From: VFKU01 sp038916785
Lineage (GTDB): Bacteria > Hydrogenedentota > Hydrogenedentia > Hydrogenedentales > GCA-2746185
Assembly: GCA_038916785.1 (NCBI GenBank)
Contig: JBCLBO010000026.1
Span: 1 to 35,657, forward strand
Length of the DNA stretch: 35,657 nt
Direction of reading: 5' to 3'
Shown here piece after piece: positions 1-7,916 of the stretch. The notes under the pieces were generated by a model. It saw nothing but the letters and a program-made list of their open reading frames with translations, searched no databases and was not told where the DNA came from. Both the position numbers and the translations under genes were made by a program. Within the stretch, counting starts at the first letter, position 1; every line of letters starts with the position of its first letter.

Positions 1-5
1 CTCCG

Positions 6-59
6 ATAGGAATTATAGGAAGCATGGGACGTATGCGACCCATGAGGTCCCTATATAGA
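6..59. repeat. Degenerate 9-bp tandem repeat
   Basis: Six consecutive 9-base units start at 6, 15, 24, 33, 42 and 51. They read ATAGGAATT, ATAGGAAGC, ATGGGACGT, ATGCGACCC, ATGAGGTCC, CTATATAGA. The phase is exact while the bases vary, so the period is conserved better than the sequence. The repeat may continue beyond the window edge. The rest of the stretch to position 246 holds no gene that I can support. Confidence 0.55.
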
Positions 60-246
60 GTGCGCGGGTTGTTGCAGTCGGGAGAGGGGAAATGCGGGGT
101 GCGAAACAAGGACCGTCAAAGCGATAAGCTACTGAACAGAAAGGAGTTACACCTTTGATCCGGTACGGCTATTGGAGAGGTTAAGATCGGTTCCCGGCTA
201 GCGATTGCTCGCGCCCCATCCCGGCGCGGTTTGCTGCGAGGATGCT

Positions 247-840
247 TTAGGCTCTCCGCAATGAGTTGAGCTTGACACTCAATTCGTCGACAAAATCCCC
301 AAAAGAACTATCGCGAGATCTGACTTGGTCAATGTTCATATGACCGATGTACTTGTCGGCATACTCCAATCCGCCGATTAGAGGAGCAACTCCAGCGCCT
401 CTGACGCTATCCGCTAGAATCGTCTTGTATCGATTCTTCTCGCACTTGAGGTCTGGAGCGTTGCATCCTTCCCCCACGGCCAACTTGAACGCGGCAGAAT
501 CCAACAGCATCCATCTTTCGACGTGTGGATCAGGTATAGCACACACCGAAATCTGTTGATACTTCGAAGGGATGAGCGCCTGTACCTCTCTCTTCCTGGC
601 GGTTAAACCCTGACAGTTTGCGTCTGTGGCACAAACAATTGCGTCCGGAACACCAAAGCTTCCACGCTCGATACGCTTGAAGAACAACTCTATCTGTTCA
701 TAGAGCCTTCCACGTCCCCCGGTGGCAGTGAGTACTCGCACCTTGACGCTTATGTTCTTTTCGCTTGCGAGCCGAGCGATCAGTGGCGCAATTAATTGTT
801 GATGGCCGAGATCCTCGCAAAACAGAAGGATCTCATTCAT
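247..840 (-). CDS. TOPRIM-like DUF4276-type protein, partner of the AAA ATPase
   Basis: A protein of 197 residues. I chose the ATG at 840 because it overlaps the last 8 bases of the upstream ATPase gene, which implies translational coupling; an in-frame codon at 885 lies deep inside the ATPase. Near the N-terminus LLFCED carries an acidic residue after a beta strand, and about residue 70 there is a DAIVCATDAN segment (D-x(6)-D spacing, TOPRIM-like). A later PDPHVERWML stretch recalls DUF4276 proteins, which are usually encoded next to AAA_15/AAA_21 ATPases. That family is thought to be nuclease-like; catalytic activity here is inferred, not shown. Base composition is less GC-rich than the metabolic genes downstream. 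The assignment rests on layout plus motifs and could be another TOPRIM-like family such as that of AriB or OLD C-termini. Confidence 0.6.
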   Translation of the reverse strand: MNEILLFCEDLGHQQLIAPLIARLASEKNISVKVRVLTATGGRGRLYEQIELFFKRIERGSFGVPDAIVCATDANCQGLTARKREVQALIPSKYQQISVCAIPDPHVERWMLLDSAAFKLAVGEGCNAPDLKCEKNRYKTILADSVRGAGVAPLIGGLEYADKYIGHMNIDQVRSRDSSFGDFVDELSVKLNSLRRA

Positions 841-2152
841 CAAAATCGCCTCGGAGGATGCGGGCGGAGACCGGTTCATCCTCATCCGTTAGACCCACAT
901 CGATTTCTGAACCTTTGAGCAGTTCTCCATTGCTCTTGAATGGTAAGATTTTGGTGTTATCACGATCCTTACGACACACAAAAAGCGATTCTGGCGGAAG
1001 GACATCGAGGAGGACAGGTGAATGTGTAGTCGCAATCACTTGAGTTCCTGAATCGGAGACAAGACTTCTCAGAATTTCTGCGATTAGTTGAATTCCTCGA
1101 GGATGAACGCCATTCTCTGGCTCCTCGAGCCCAAGCAGTGCAGGTCGTTCGCGCGCCCCCCGAAGTGCTAATAGTCCGAGTATTCGCAAAGTCCCTTCGG
1201 ACACGACGCGTGCAGGTACACTCCGTTCTCCTTCACGAAGACGCAATTCAACTTCGCCGATTTCGTCAACGCGCACGTCTATCCCCGTGATCGACGGCAC
1301 TATGACGTGCAATGCTTTCTCGATCCCTTCAAACTGTCTAGGATTGAGGACCTTTAGCGTGTTGAGAAAGGAGGCCAGTTCTTCCCCCATGAGCCCGATG
1401 TGGTGAACCTCTTTTGCAGGACTCGAAGCCCTCATTTGCACTCTAGGCTCGAAGTAGAAGAAAAACCAGGAGAGGAGTTCTTCCTTCATCGCAAATAGGT
1501 GCGGGTAATGGGGCGGATAAAACGGCATGGATACAATCGCGTGGTCCAAATGGCGCTCAAAGTAAGTCGGATGCGCCTGTCCTTCAAATCTTAGGTGTAG
1601 ACGATTTTTGACCCTTTCCAAAAACGGTCTGCGAGACTTCTTAGGCTCTCCCGTATTCTTCAATGCTGCCAAATACTCGTCCTTGACGCGCAAGAAACCC
1701 GCTGGCCGAATAATCTCGATCTCGATTCGATACCGGAGAAACGTCTCTTTCACGCCGATACTGGTATTTGAGGTTGTCAACGAACCTGCTTCATCAGGCT
1801 CGTGTCTTCCTTTCGATGATCGCATCTCTGCAATTTTTCTGTTAACTGACTTGATAACAAACGGCGACAATTCGACATCGATTTCGATTGAGAAAGAAGA
1901 GTTCTCGCTCTCGGCGGAATGCGTTCCGCCCTTACCATTAAAGGCGAACGATTCGAGGGGCTTCCCTCGATATGGCGGCTCAAAAGCTTCTTTCAAGGTG
2001 CGGCTTGCGGCGATACGTGAAACAAGCTGCAAAGCATCGAGAAAATTGCTCTTGCCAGCCCCGTTTGGCCCAAAGAGGACCGAAAGCGGGTGCAAGTGGA
2101 CTTCCAAGTCTCCGAGGGACTTGTAACCCCGTATCTTGACTCGTTTCAGCAT
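833..2152 (-). CDS. AAA family ATPase (RecF/SMC-like, AAA_15/AAA_21), defence-type
   Basis: A 439-residue ABC/SMC-class ATPase. It opens with KRVKIRGYKSLGDLEV, typical of RecF/OLD-like ATPases. Walker A is FGPNGAGKSN near residues 27-36, the signature-like helix is VSEGTLRILGLLAL, Walker B is LLGLEEPENGVHP, and the switch histidine lies in VIATTHSPVLLD. The middle third is a divergent insertion, as is usual for these proteins. It is transcribed ahead of the TOPRIM-like gene with an 8-base overlap, so the two products are probably made together and may form a complex. Such ATPase plus TOPRIM pairs (PARIS, OLD/Gabija-like) act in anti-phage defence, but this particular pair is only inferred to do so. 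Composition and position beside a metabolic operon suggest acquisition by transfer. Confidence 0.85.
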   Translation of the reverse strand: MLKRVKIRGYKSLGDLEVHLHPLSVLFGPNGAGKSNFLDALQLVSRIAASRTLKEAFEPPYRGKPLESFAFNGKGGTHSAESENSSFSIEIDVELSPFVIKSVNRKIAEMRSSKGRHEPDEAGSLTTSNTSIGVKETFLRYRIEIEIIRPAGFLRVKDEYLAALKNTGEPKKSRRPFLERVKNRLHLRFEGQAHPTYFERHLDHAIVSMPFYPPHYPHLFAMKEELLSWFFFYFEPRVQMRASSPAKEVHHIGLMGEELASFLNTLKVLNPRQFEGIEKALHVIVPSITGIDVRVDEIGEVELRLREGERSVPARVVSEGTLRILGLLALRGARERPALLGLEEPENGVHPRGIQLIAEILRSLVSDSGTQVIATTHSPVLLDVLPPESLFVCRKDRDNTKILPFKSNGELLKGSEIDVGLTDEDEPVSARILRGDFDE

Positions 2153-2193
2153 TTGGTGAGATCTTTATCCCTATCCCAATGGTCGGCAGATCT

Positions 2194-2204
2194 GAGTATA
2201 GCGG
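2194..2204 (-). promoter_or_regulatory. Candidate -10 region of the ATPase/TOPRIM pair
   Basis: The minus strand reads CCGCTATACTC, containing TATACT (5 of 6 matches to the sigma-70 -10 box) about 42 bases before the ATPase ATG at 2152. I see no good -35 box at 16-18 bases upstream. The same 11-mer occurs upstream of the transketolase gene at 32128-32138. Confidence 0.35.
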
Positions 2205-2240
2205 AATCCATTGGCCGTATCGTGAGAGCGCAAATGGCCA

Positions 2241-3854
2241 TCACGTCTGGATGACGCCGGTGTGATATCGCCCTTTCGCGGGTGGCCTCCGCGCGAGGTG
2301 GACGGCGTACAGGAGGACTTCGCGGGTTTCGTGGGGGGCGATGATGGAGTCTACCCAGCCGCGGGCGGCGGCCCAACGGATGTCGGTTTTTTGTTTGTAG
2401 CTGTCGTAGACGTGTTTGCGCAGGGCATCGAGTTCTGCTGTGTCGTGTGCCTTGCCGTCGCGCTCTAGCGCTTTTTTGGTGATGTCGAAGATGACGCCGG
2501 AGGCCTGCTCTGCCCCCATGACGGCGTACTTGGCGTTGGGCCAGGCGAAGATGAAGCGCGGGTCGTAGGCCTTGCCGCACATGGCGTAGTTCCCCGCGCC
2601 GAAGGAGCCGCCGAGGATGAGCGTGATTTTCGGCACGACGGAGTTGCTCAGCGCGTTCACGAGTTTCGCGCCGCTGCGGATGATGCCGGCCTGCTCGGCC
2701 TGTTTGCCGACCATGAAGCCCATGACGTCTTGCAGGAAGACGATGGGGACCTGCGTCTGGTTGCAGTCCATGACGAAGCGCGCGGCCTTGTCGGCGCTGT
2801 CGGGATAAATCACGCCGCCGATTTGCAGCTCGCCGCGGGCCGAGGTCACGCGCTTGCGCTGGTTGGCGACGAGGCCGATGGGCTGGCCGCCGAGCTTGGC
2901 GTAGGCGCAGACGATGGTCTGGCCGTAGTTTTCGCGGAACTCCTCGACGGTGCCGGCGTCGACGATGCACGCGATGACGTCGCGCACGTCGAATTCCTTG
3001 CGGCCGTTGGGATCGACGAAATTGTAGATGGTGTCGGCGTCCTTCGCGGGCGCGGCGGTTTTGCCGAGCGGCGCGGCGGGCGCTTCGCCGGGGAGCATGT
3101 CGATCAGGCGGCGCAGGCGATCGAGCGCGGCCTCGTCGTTGGGCTCGGTGAAATCGACCGTGCCGCTGATCTCGGCGTGCATTTTCGCGCCGCCGAGCGA
3201 CTCGGAGTCGACCTCCTGCCCGATGGCGGCCTTCACGAGCGCGGGCCCGGCGAGGTAGAGCCCGCTGCCTTCGGTCATGATGATTTTGTCGCTGAGCACG
3301 GGGAGATACGCGCCGCCGGCGATACAATTGCCCATGATCGCGGAGAACTGCGGCACGCCGGCGGCGGAGAGTACGGCGTTGTTGCGAAAAATGCGGCCGA
3401 AGTCGTCCTCGTCGGGGAAGACCTCGTCTTGCATGGGCAGGTACGCGCCGGCGGAGTCGACGAGATAGACGAGCGGGAGATTGCACTCGAAGGCGATGCG
3501 CTGCGCGCGCAGGAATTTTTTTACGGTCTGCGGGAAGAACGCGCCCGCCTTCACGGTGGCGTCGTTGGCGATGATCATGCATTCGCGGCCATGCACCCGG
3601 CCCGTGCCGGTGATGAGGCCCGCGGCGGGCACCTCGCCGACTTCGGCGTACATCTTGTAGCCGGCCCAGAGATTCAACTCGAAGAAGGGTGCGGCTTCGT
3701 CGAGCAGACGCTCGATGCGCTCGCGCACGGGCAGCCGGCCGAGGCGGCGCTGGCGCTCCTGCCCGGCCTTGCCGCCGCCTTCGCGGAGGACCTCTTCGGC
3801 GGCGAGGATTTCGTCGGTGATCGCGCGGAGCGGGGATTGGGGTGGAGTCGTCAT
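2241..3854 (-). CDS. Acyl-CoA carboxylase carboxyltransferase beta subunit (methylcrotonyl-CoA type)
   Basis: A 537-residue carboxyltransferase of the biotin-dependent acyl-CoA carboxylase family, the usual length for the beta subunit of methylcrotonyl-, geranyl- or propionyl-CoA carboxylase. Crotonase-fold landmarks are visible: LITGTGRVHGRECMIIAND, LVDSAGAYLPMQDEVFPD, IMGNCIAGGAYLPVLSD, the C-half QDVMGFMVG, then GGSFGAGNYAMCGKAYDPRF. The LPMQDEVFPD plus MGAEQASGV pattern resembles methylcrotonyl-CoA carboxylase beta (leucine breakdown) more than propionyl-CoA carboxylase. No biotin carboxylase/BCCP alpha subunit is in the window, so the partner must be elsewhere. It lies downstream of the CoA-transferase and acyl-CoA dehydrogenase on the same strand, consistent with branched-chain acyl-CoA catabolism. 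Confidence 0.9.
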   Translation of the reverse strand: MTTPPQSPLRAITDEILAAEEVLREGGGKAGQERQRRLGRLPVRERIERLLDEAAPFFELNLWAGYKMYAEVGEVPAAGLITGTGRVHGRECMIIANDATVKAGAFFPQTVKKFLRAQRIAFECNLPLVYLVDSAGAYLPMQDEVFPDEDDFGRIFRNNAVLSAAGVPQFSAIMGNCIAGGAYLPVLSDKIIMTEGSGLYLAGPALVKAAIGQEVDSESLGGAKMHAEISGTVDFTEPNDEAALDRLRRLIDMLPGEAPAAPLGKTAAPAKDADTIYNFVDPNGRKEFDVRDVIACIVDAGTVEEFRENYGQTIVCAYAKLGGQPIGLVANQRKRVTSARGELQIGGVIYPDSADKAARFVMDCNQTQVPIVFLQDVMGFMVGKQAEQAGIIRSGAKLVNALSNSVVPKITLILGGSFGAGNYAMCGKAYDPRFIFAWPNAKYAVMGAEQASGVIFDITKKALERDGKAHDTAELDALRKHVYDSYKQKTDIRWAAARGWVDSIIAPHETREVLLYAVHLARRPPAKGRYHTGVIQT

Positions 3855-3917
3855 GCGGGTTCCAAGTGTTGCTCGAATCGGTTAGGCATACCGGCGGATC
3901 AAGACGACGGGCCAAGA

Positions 3918-4045
3918 CGGCGGGTCAAGACCCGCCCTACCTTGTCATTCTTCGCTCCGCTCAGAATGACAAATACGGGGGCCTTGTTGCGAATGCGGTG
4001 TCGCAGACGATGAGATTGCTTCGTCGCAACCGCGCTCCTCGCAAT
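3918..4045. repeat. Three intergenic palindromic elements between carboxylase and CoA-transferase
   Basis: The 206-base gap holds three hairpin-like elements. They are a GGCGGGTC/GACCCGCC stem at about 3919-3936, a perfect TTGTCATTCT/AGAATGACAA stem at 3942-3972, and a GAGATTGCTTCGTCG...CTCCTCGCAATG element at about 4011-4044. The last belongs to a family seen again at 12541-12655 and 29426-29463. They may act as transcript ends between the two genes but look like dispersed repeats. Confidence 0.65.
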
Positions 4046-4060
4046 GTACGGTTGTGGGGA

Positions 4061-5287
4061 CTACTTTGCGAGGTGCAGTACGCCGCAGGAAACGAGCTCG
4101 GCGATGGCGGTGTCGGAATACCCGAGGCTTCGGGCGATTTCGGCGGTGTGTTCGCCGAGCGTGGGCGCGGCTTTGGGCGTGACTTTGGGCTCGCCTTCCA
4201 TGAAGATCGGGCTGTTGACGGTACGCATGCGGCCGCGCGTCGGGTGATCGAATTCGACGAGGATGTCGTTGGCGAGCACGGCGGGGTCGTGGATGACTTC
4301 GTCGTAGGGCAGCACCGTGCTGACGGTGACGTCGCAGGCCTTGAACGCCGCGTTCCATTCGTCGAGCGGCTTTTGCGCGAAGGCTTCGTCGAGGATTTTC
4401 ACCAGCTCGCAGGAGTTCGCGTAGCGCTTCTCGCGCGTGTTGTAGCGCTCGCTCGCGATGAGGTCCTCGCGGCCGATCGCGCGGCACACGCCCAGCCAGT
4501 CCTTGTCGCCGCGGATGCCGCAGAGGATGAAGCGCTTGCCGTCGCGCGTGACGTAGTGGTTCACGAGCGCGTTCGGCGGTTCGCTGCGGCTCGGATACGT
4601 GAAGCGCTTCGCGCCGACGAGCGCGGCCTGGATGAAACACGAGTTCGCCCAGATGCCGTTGGCCATCAGTGAGGTGGACACCTTCGAGCCGCGGCCCGTG
4701 CGCTCGCGGTGGTAGAGCGCGAGCATGATGGCGCCGAACATCGCGCTCGAGGAGGGATGGTCGCCCATGCCGCCGGCGGAGAGTGCGGGCTCGTTCTGGT
4801 GCGAACGGATTTCGTCCATCAGCCCCGAGCGCGCCCACCACGCGGTCATGTCGTAGCCCGGCTGCTCGACGTCGGGGCCTTTCTCGCCGTAGCCTGACGC
4901 GCGCGCGTAGACGAGGCGCTCGTTTAGCGGCTTGAGGTCGGCGTAGTGAATGCGCAGATCGCTGAGCACGGACTCGGGGAAATTGGTGATGAAGACGTCC
5001 GCGGAGGCGACGAGCTTGAGCAGGAGGTCGTGTCCGCCGGGCTTTTTGAGGTCCACAACGATGCTCTTTTTGTTGCGCGCCTCGAGGATCCAGCAGTAGT
5101 CGATGTCGCTGGCCGGCATGGGGACGACGGTGTGCAGGTAGCGGTGCGGATCGCCGATGCCCGGGGCTTCGATCTTGATCACCTCCGCGCCGAAGTCGGA
5201 CATTATCGTCGCCGCGGCCGGCGCGAGGATGTAGGTGCCGCAGTCAATCACGCGCAAACCGGAAAGTATCGGATTTGATTTATTCAT
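4061..5287 (-). CDS. CaiB/BaiF family (class III) CoA-transferase
   Basis: A 408-residue class III CoA-transferase, full length for the family. The N-terminus LSGLRVIDCGTYILAPAAA with SDFGAEVIKIEAPGIGDPHR is the classic CaiB/Frc opening. The sequence SAGGMGDHPSSSAMFGAI around residue 172 carries the aspartate that forms the acyl-enzyme anhydride in this family. The C-terminal LGEHTAEIARSLGYSD is also typical. I prefer the ATG at 5287 (MNKSNPIL) over the ATG at 5305, which would overlap the preceding gene. It moves CoA between acyl-CoA and a free carboxylate; the substrate cannot be read from sequence. Its neighbours, an acyl-CoA dehydrogenase and a carboxyltransferase, suggest activation of a branched or short-chain acid. 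Confidence 0.9.
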   Translation of the reverse strand: MNKSNPILSGLRVIDCGTYILAPAAATIMSDFGAEVIKIEAPGIGDPHRYLHTVVPMPASDIDYCWILEARNKKSIVVDLKKPGGHDLLLKLVASADVFITNFPESVLSDLRIHYADLKPLNERLVYARASGYGEKGPDVEQPGYDMTAWWARSGLMDEIRSHQNEPALSAGGMGDHPSSSAMFGAIMLALYHRERTGRGSKVSTSLMANGIWANSCFIQAALVGAKRFTYPSRSEPPNALVNHYVTRDGKRFILCGIRGDKDWLGVCRAIGREDLIASERYNTREKRYANSCELVKILDEAFAQKPLDEWNAAFKACDVTVSTVLPYDEVIHDPAVLANDILVEFDHPTRGRMRTVNSPIFMEGEPKVTPKAAPTLGEHTAEIARSLGYSDTAIAELVSCGVLHLAK

Positions 5288-5301
5288 CGTATTCTCGAAT
5301 C

Positions 5302-5841
5302 TCACGAAGATCTGATTACAAAGTCTTCTCGTGTCGGGTCGAAATTAGCCTGAAGATTAACAACGTCATCATTCGCGACAGAGAATAGCATGTCAGTGAA
5401 CTCGTCAAGTGTCATTTGAAAAAGGAATTTTCGTCTCTCAGAATCAGAATTGAAAAATATTCCTAAAACTCCAGAAAAACCCTCGTCGAATAAAGGTACG
5501 AAGCAATAACTATGAATCAACTGGTTTACGATGAAATTTGTGTCCTTTCTGATTGGAATCCCGGCAGAAAGATCGTAAATCTCGTCGATCTTGTGCGAAT
5601 TCAAGATGGTAATGCGCTTACCCGTCCATTTGAAAGCGTGCAGTCTCCATTTAGAGGTGAGAACCTTCCCTGTCAGTTTTCTGGCCTCCGACAACTTTCG
5701 AATTGTAAACGCGGAGAAGAATACCTCTCGTTCGAAACAAAATCTCGTTCGGTCATTCCATCTCTTCTGGTTTGTTCGCTTTCGCAATAAAGTCGCGCGT
5801 CGCCAAATATCGCTCTTCCAAAAGCTTGAGTCGTCGATCAT
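5302..5841 (-). CDS. Conserved hypothetical protein, AT-rich orphan
   Basis: About 179 residues from the ATG at 5841 (MIDDSSFWK); the open frame extends to a TTG at 5886. I recognise no characterised domain. The protein is rich in aromatic and basic residues in its first half (RTRFCFEREVFFSAFTIRKL) and acidic at the end. There is no signal peptide or clear membrane segment. Base and codon use are strikingly more AT-rich than both flanking genes, which are otherwise expected to be adjacent in one operon, so it looks like a transferred single-gene insertion. It is on the same strand as its neighbours and ends 14 bases before the CoA-transferase ATG, so it would be co-transcribed. Similar short conserved proteins of unknown role exist in many bacteria, but I assign no function. 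Confidence 0.7.
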   Translation of the reverse strand: MIDDSSFWKSDIWRRATLLRKRTNQKRWNDRTRFCFEREVFFSAFTIRKLSEARKLTGKVLTSKWRLHAFKWTGKRITILNSHKIDEIYDLSAGIPIRKDTNFIVNQLIHSYCFVPLFDEGFSGVLGIFFNSDSERRKFLFQMTLDEFTDMLFSVANDDVVNLQANFDPTREDFVIRSS

Positions 5842-5896
5842 GGCAGGACAGGAATATCTTTCTCTCCTGTAAAGGAGACAACGCAACTGGAATCAA

Positions 5897-7030
5897 TTAC
5901 AGTGTTCGCGCGACGAGGGTGCGCATGACTTCGCTGGTGCCTTCGCCGATTTCGATGAGCTTGGCGTCGCGCATGTAACGCTCGACGTTGTATTCGCTGA
6001 GGTAGCCGTAGCCGCCGAGGACCTGGATGGCGTCCATGCACACGCGCGTGGCCATCTCGGAGCAGAAAAGTTTGGCCATCGGCGCGGCGCGTTTGGTGGA
6101 CTGGCCCTGGTCCATGAGCGTGCAGGCCTGGTAGGCGAGCAGGCGGCCGGCCTCGAGCTGCGTGGCCATGTCGGCGAGCTTGTGCTGGATGGCTTGCAGA
6201 TTGATGATGGGTTGTTTGAACGCGATGCGCTCCTTGGCGTAACGCACCGCCTCCTCGACCGCGCCGCGCGCAAAGCCGACCGACATCGCGGAGATGACCG
6301 CGCGGCCGCCTTCGAGCACTTTTTTTACGTCGTTGAAGCCTTCGCCCTCTTTGCCGAGCAGGTTTTCCTTCGGCACGCGCAGGTTATCCATGATCACTTG
6401 GACCGTGTCCGACGAGCGCATGCCGAGCTTGGTTTCGCGCTTGCCGGTCGAAAGACCGGGTGTGCCGCGCTCGACGACAAAAGCGCTCACACCGCGGCCG
6501 CCCTCGCCCTCGCTCGTGCGCGCCATGATGACGTAGGTGCCGGCGCGCTCGCCGTTGGTAATGAGTTGCTTCGTGCCGTTGAGGACGTAGTGGTCGCCGT
6601 CGCGCACGGCGCGCGACTTCATCGCGGCCGCGTCGGAGCCCGAGCCGGGCTCGGTGAGGCACCAGCAACCGAGCTGCTCGCCCGCGGCGAGCTTCGGCAG
6701 ATACTTTTTCTTCTGCGCCTCATTGCCGCCGATCAGGATATGCGAGCAGCACAGGCCGTTGTGCGCCTCGACCGCGAGGCACAGGCCACCGTCGTGCCGG
6801 GCGAGTTCCTCGAGGATGATCGCGAACATGGTGTGCGTGCCGCCGCTGCCGCCGTACTCCTGCGGCACGAGAATTCCCATGAAGCCCTGTTCGCCGAGTT
6901 TGCCGATGATTTCGTCGGGGTAGTTTGCGTCGGCGTCCCACTGTTGCGCGTGCGGCGCGATGTGGGTCTGGGCAAACTTGCGCGCGGTGTCGCGCAGCAT
7001 TTCGTATTCTTCAGACAGCGAGAAGTCCAT
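5897..7030 (-). CDS. Acyl-CoA dehydrogenase (short/branched-chain type)
   Basis: A 377-residue FAD-dependent acyl-CoA dehydrogenase, full length. The N-terminal FSLSEEYEMLRDTARKFA, the flavin-binding CWCLTEPGSGSDAA and LNGTKQLITNGERA, and a C-terminal LGGYGYLSEYNVERYMRDAK are all present. The catalytic glutamate is within IGEGTSEVMR about 15 residues from the C-terminus, the position used by short- and medium-chain enzymes rather than that of isovaleryl-CoA dehydrogenase. The usual tyrosine before it (YEGT) is glycine here. The ATG at 7030 is preferred over GTG at 7039 because a GGAG lies 8 bases upstream of it. It should feed electrons to ETF during fatty or branched-chain acyl-CoA oxidation. 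Confidence 0.93.
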   Translation of the reverse strand: MDFSLSEEYEMLRDTARKFAQTHIAPHAQQWDADANYPDEIIGKLGEQGFMGILVPQEYGGSGGTHTMFAIILEELARHDGGLCLAVEAHNGLCCSHILIGGNEAQKKKYLPKLAAGEQLGCWCLTEPGSGSDAAAMKSRAVRDGDHYVLNGTKQLITNGERAGTYVIMARTSEGEGGRGVSAFVVERGTPGLSTGKRETKLGMRSSDTVQVIMDNLRVPKENLLGKEGEGFNDVKKVLEGGRAVISAMSVGFARGAVEEAVRYAKERIAFKQPIINLQAIQHKLADMATQLEAGRLLAYQACTLMDQGQSTKRAAPMAKLFCSEMATRVCMDAIQVLGGYGYLSEYNVERYMRDAKLIEIGEGTSEVMRTLVARTL

Positions 7031-7174
7031 AGTGGTCACTCCAGCAAGGGCTTAGAACGGGAAAAGGCATTGTGCCACCGGCGAAACTCGCGGTCAATCC
7101 ATCGCCCGCTGCCGGGGGTTTGGACCGCGCCGCTTCTGAGGGCTACCATATTGCATCCGATTTGGAGATGTGCG

Positions 7175-7636
7175 ATGAGCGAAGCGACAACGCTGGCGGG
7201 GATGCTGAAATCGGTCGTGGACGGACCCGCGTGGCACGGGCCGAGCGTGATGGAAACGATCGAGGTGATGTCGGCCGAGCAGGCCCGGCGCAAGCCGCTC
7301 AAGGGCATGCACGGCGTGTGGGAACTCGCGCTGCACATGATCGCGTGGCAGGAATACGCGATTCGGGTCGTGGACGGATCGCGGGAGACGCCGCTGGAGG
7401 GCGAGGCGGACTGGCCCAAGCTGCCCGATTCGCCGACCGACGCGGCGTGGGACACCGCCAAACACAAGCTCGAAGGCGGGATGCGCGAGTTGCGCGAACG
7501 CGTGATTCATCTCGACGAGCCGCGGATGCGCGAGCGCGTCCCGGGCCGGGATTTTCCGTTAAAAGTGCTGCTGCACGGCCTGGTGCATCACCACGTGTAT
7601 CACGTGGGGCAGATGGCGCTGCTGAAAAAGGCGTAG
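7175..7636 (+). CDS. DinB-superfamily protein (YfiT/DinB four-helix bundle)
   Basis: 153 residues starting at the ATG at 7175, preceded by GGAG with 7-base spacing. The sequence ends in HHHVYHVGQMALLKKA, and there is an earlier ELALHMIAWQEYAI. Together these supply the histidines that bind a divalent metal in DinB/YfiT-like helical bundles. The family includes thiol-S-transferases and damage-inducible proteins of unknown role; no substrate can be assigned. It is divergent from the acyl-CoA dehydrogenase, so the 144-base gap between them probably carries both promoters. Confidence 0.82.
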   Translation: MSEATTLAGMLKSVVDGPAWHGPSVMETIEVMSAEQARRKPLKGMHGVWELALHMIAWQEYAIRVVDGSRETPLEGEADWPKLPDSPTDAAWDTAKHKLEGGMRELRERVIHLDEPRMRERVPGRDFPLKVLLHGLVHHHVYHVGQMALLKKA

Positions 7637-7645
7637 GCCGCGGTG

Positions 7646-7654
7646 TGGTAAAAT
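7646..7654 (+). promoter_or_regulatory. Candidate extended -10 promoter of the DUF433/DUF5615 pair
   Basis: TGGTAAAAT fits an extended -10 box (TGn followed by TAAAAT) 34 bases before the antitoxin ATG. It sits just after the DinB stop codon. No -35 box is obvious, as is common for extended -10 promoters. Confidence 0.3.
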
Positions 7655-7688
7655 GGGTTTTGCGGGCGGCGTGACAGGGGCGCTACGA

Positions 7689-7916
7689 ATGAAATATACG
7701 CGGATCACCATCGAGCCGAACAAAATGGGTGGCGTCCCCTGCATTCGCGGTTTTCGAATTCCGGTCGCTACGGTGATCGGGATGCTTGCGGAAGGGATGT
7801 CGACCGAACGGATACTGGAGCTTTATCCAGATCTTGAGGCGGAGGACATCCCGGAAGCGTTGCGTTATGCCGCGGAAGCGGTGACCATGTACGAGATTCC
7901 AATCCCCGCGTCGTGA
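7689..7916 (+). CDS. DUF433 antitoxin
   Basis: 75 residues from the ATG at 7689, with AGGGG 8 bases upstream. The core GVPCIRGFRIPVATVIGMLAEGMSTERILELYPDL is the signature of the DUF433 family, a winged-helix/HTH antitoxin. Its stop codon overlaps the GTG start of the next gene by 4 bases (GTGA), the typical coupling of a toxin-antitoxin pair. It probably binds its own promoter and neutralises the DUF5615 partner. Family assignment is strong; activity in this organism is inferred. Confidence 0.9.
   Translation: MKYTRITIEPNKMGGVPCIRGFRIPVATVIGMLAEGMSTERILELYPDLEAEDIPEALRYAAEAVTMYEIPIPAS

Noticed and set aside
2730..4013. 427-codon plus-strand frame opposite the carboxyltransferase
   Set aside because: Antisense shadow; crosses into the intergenic repeats without a conserved motif.
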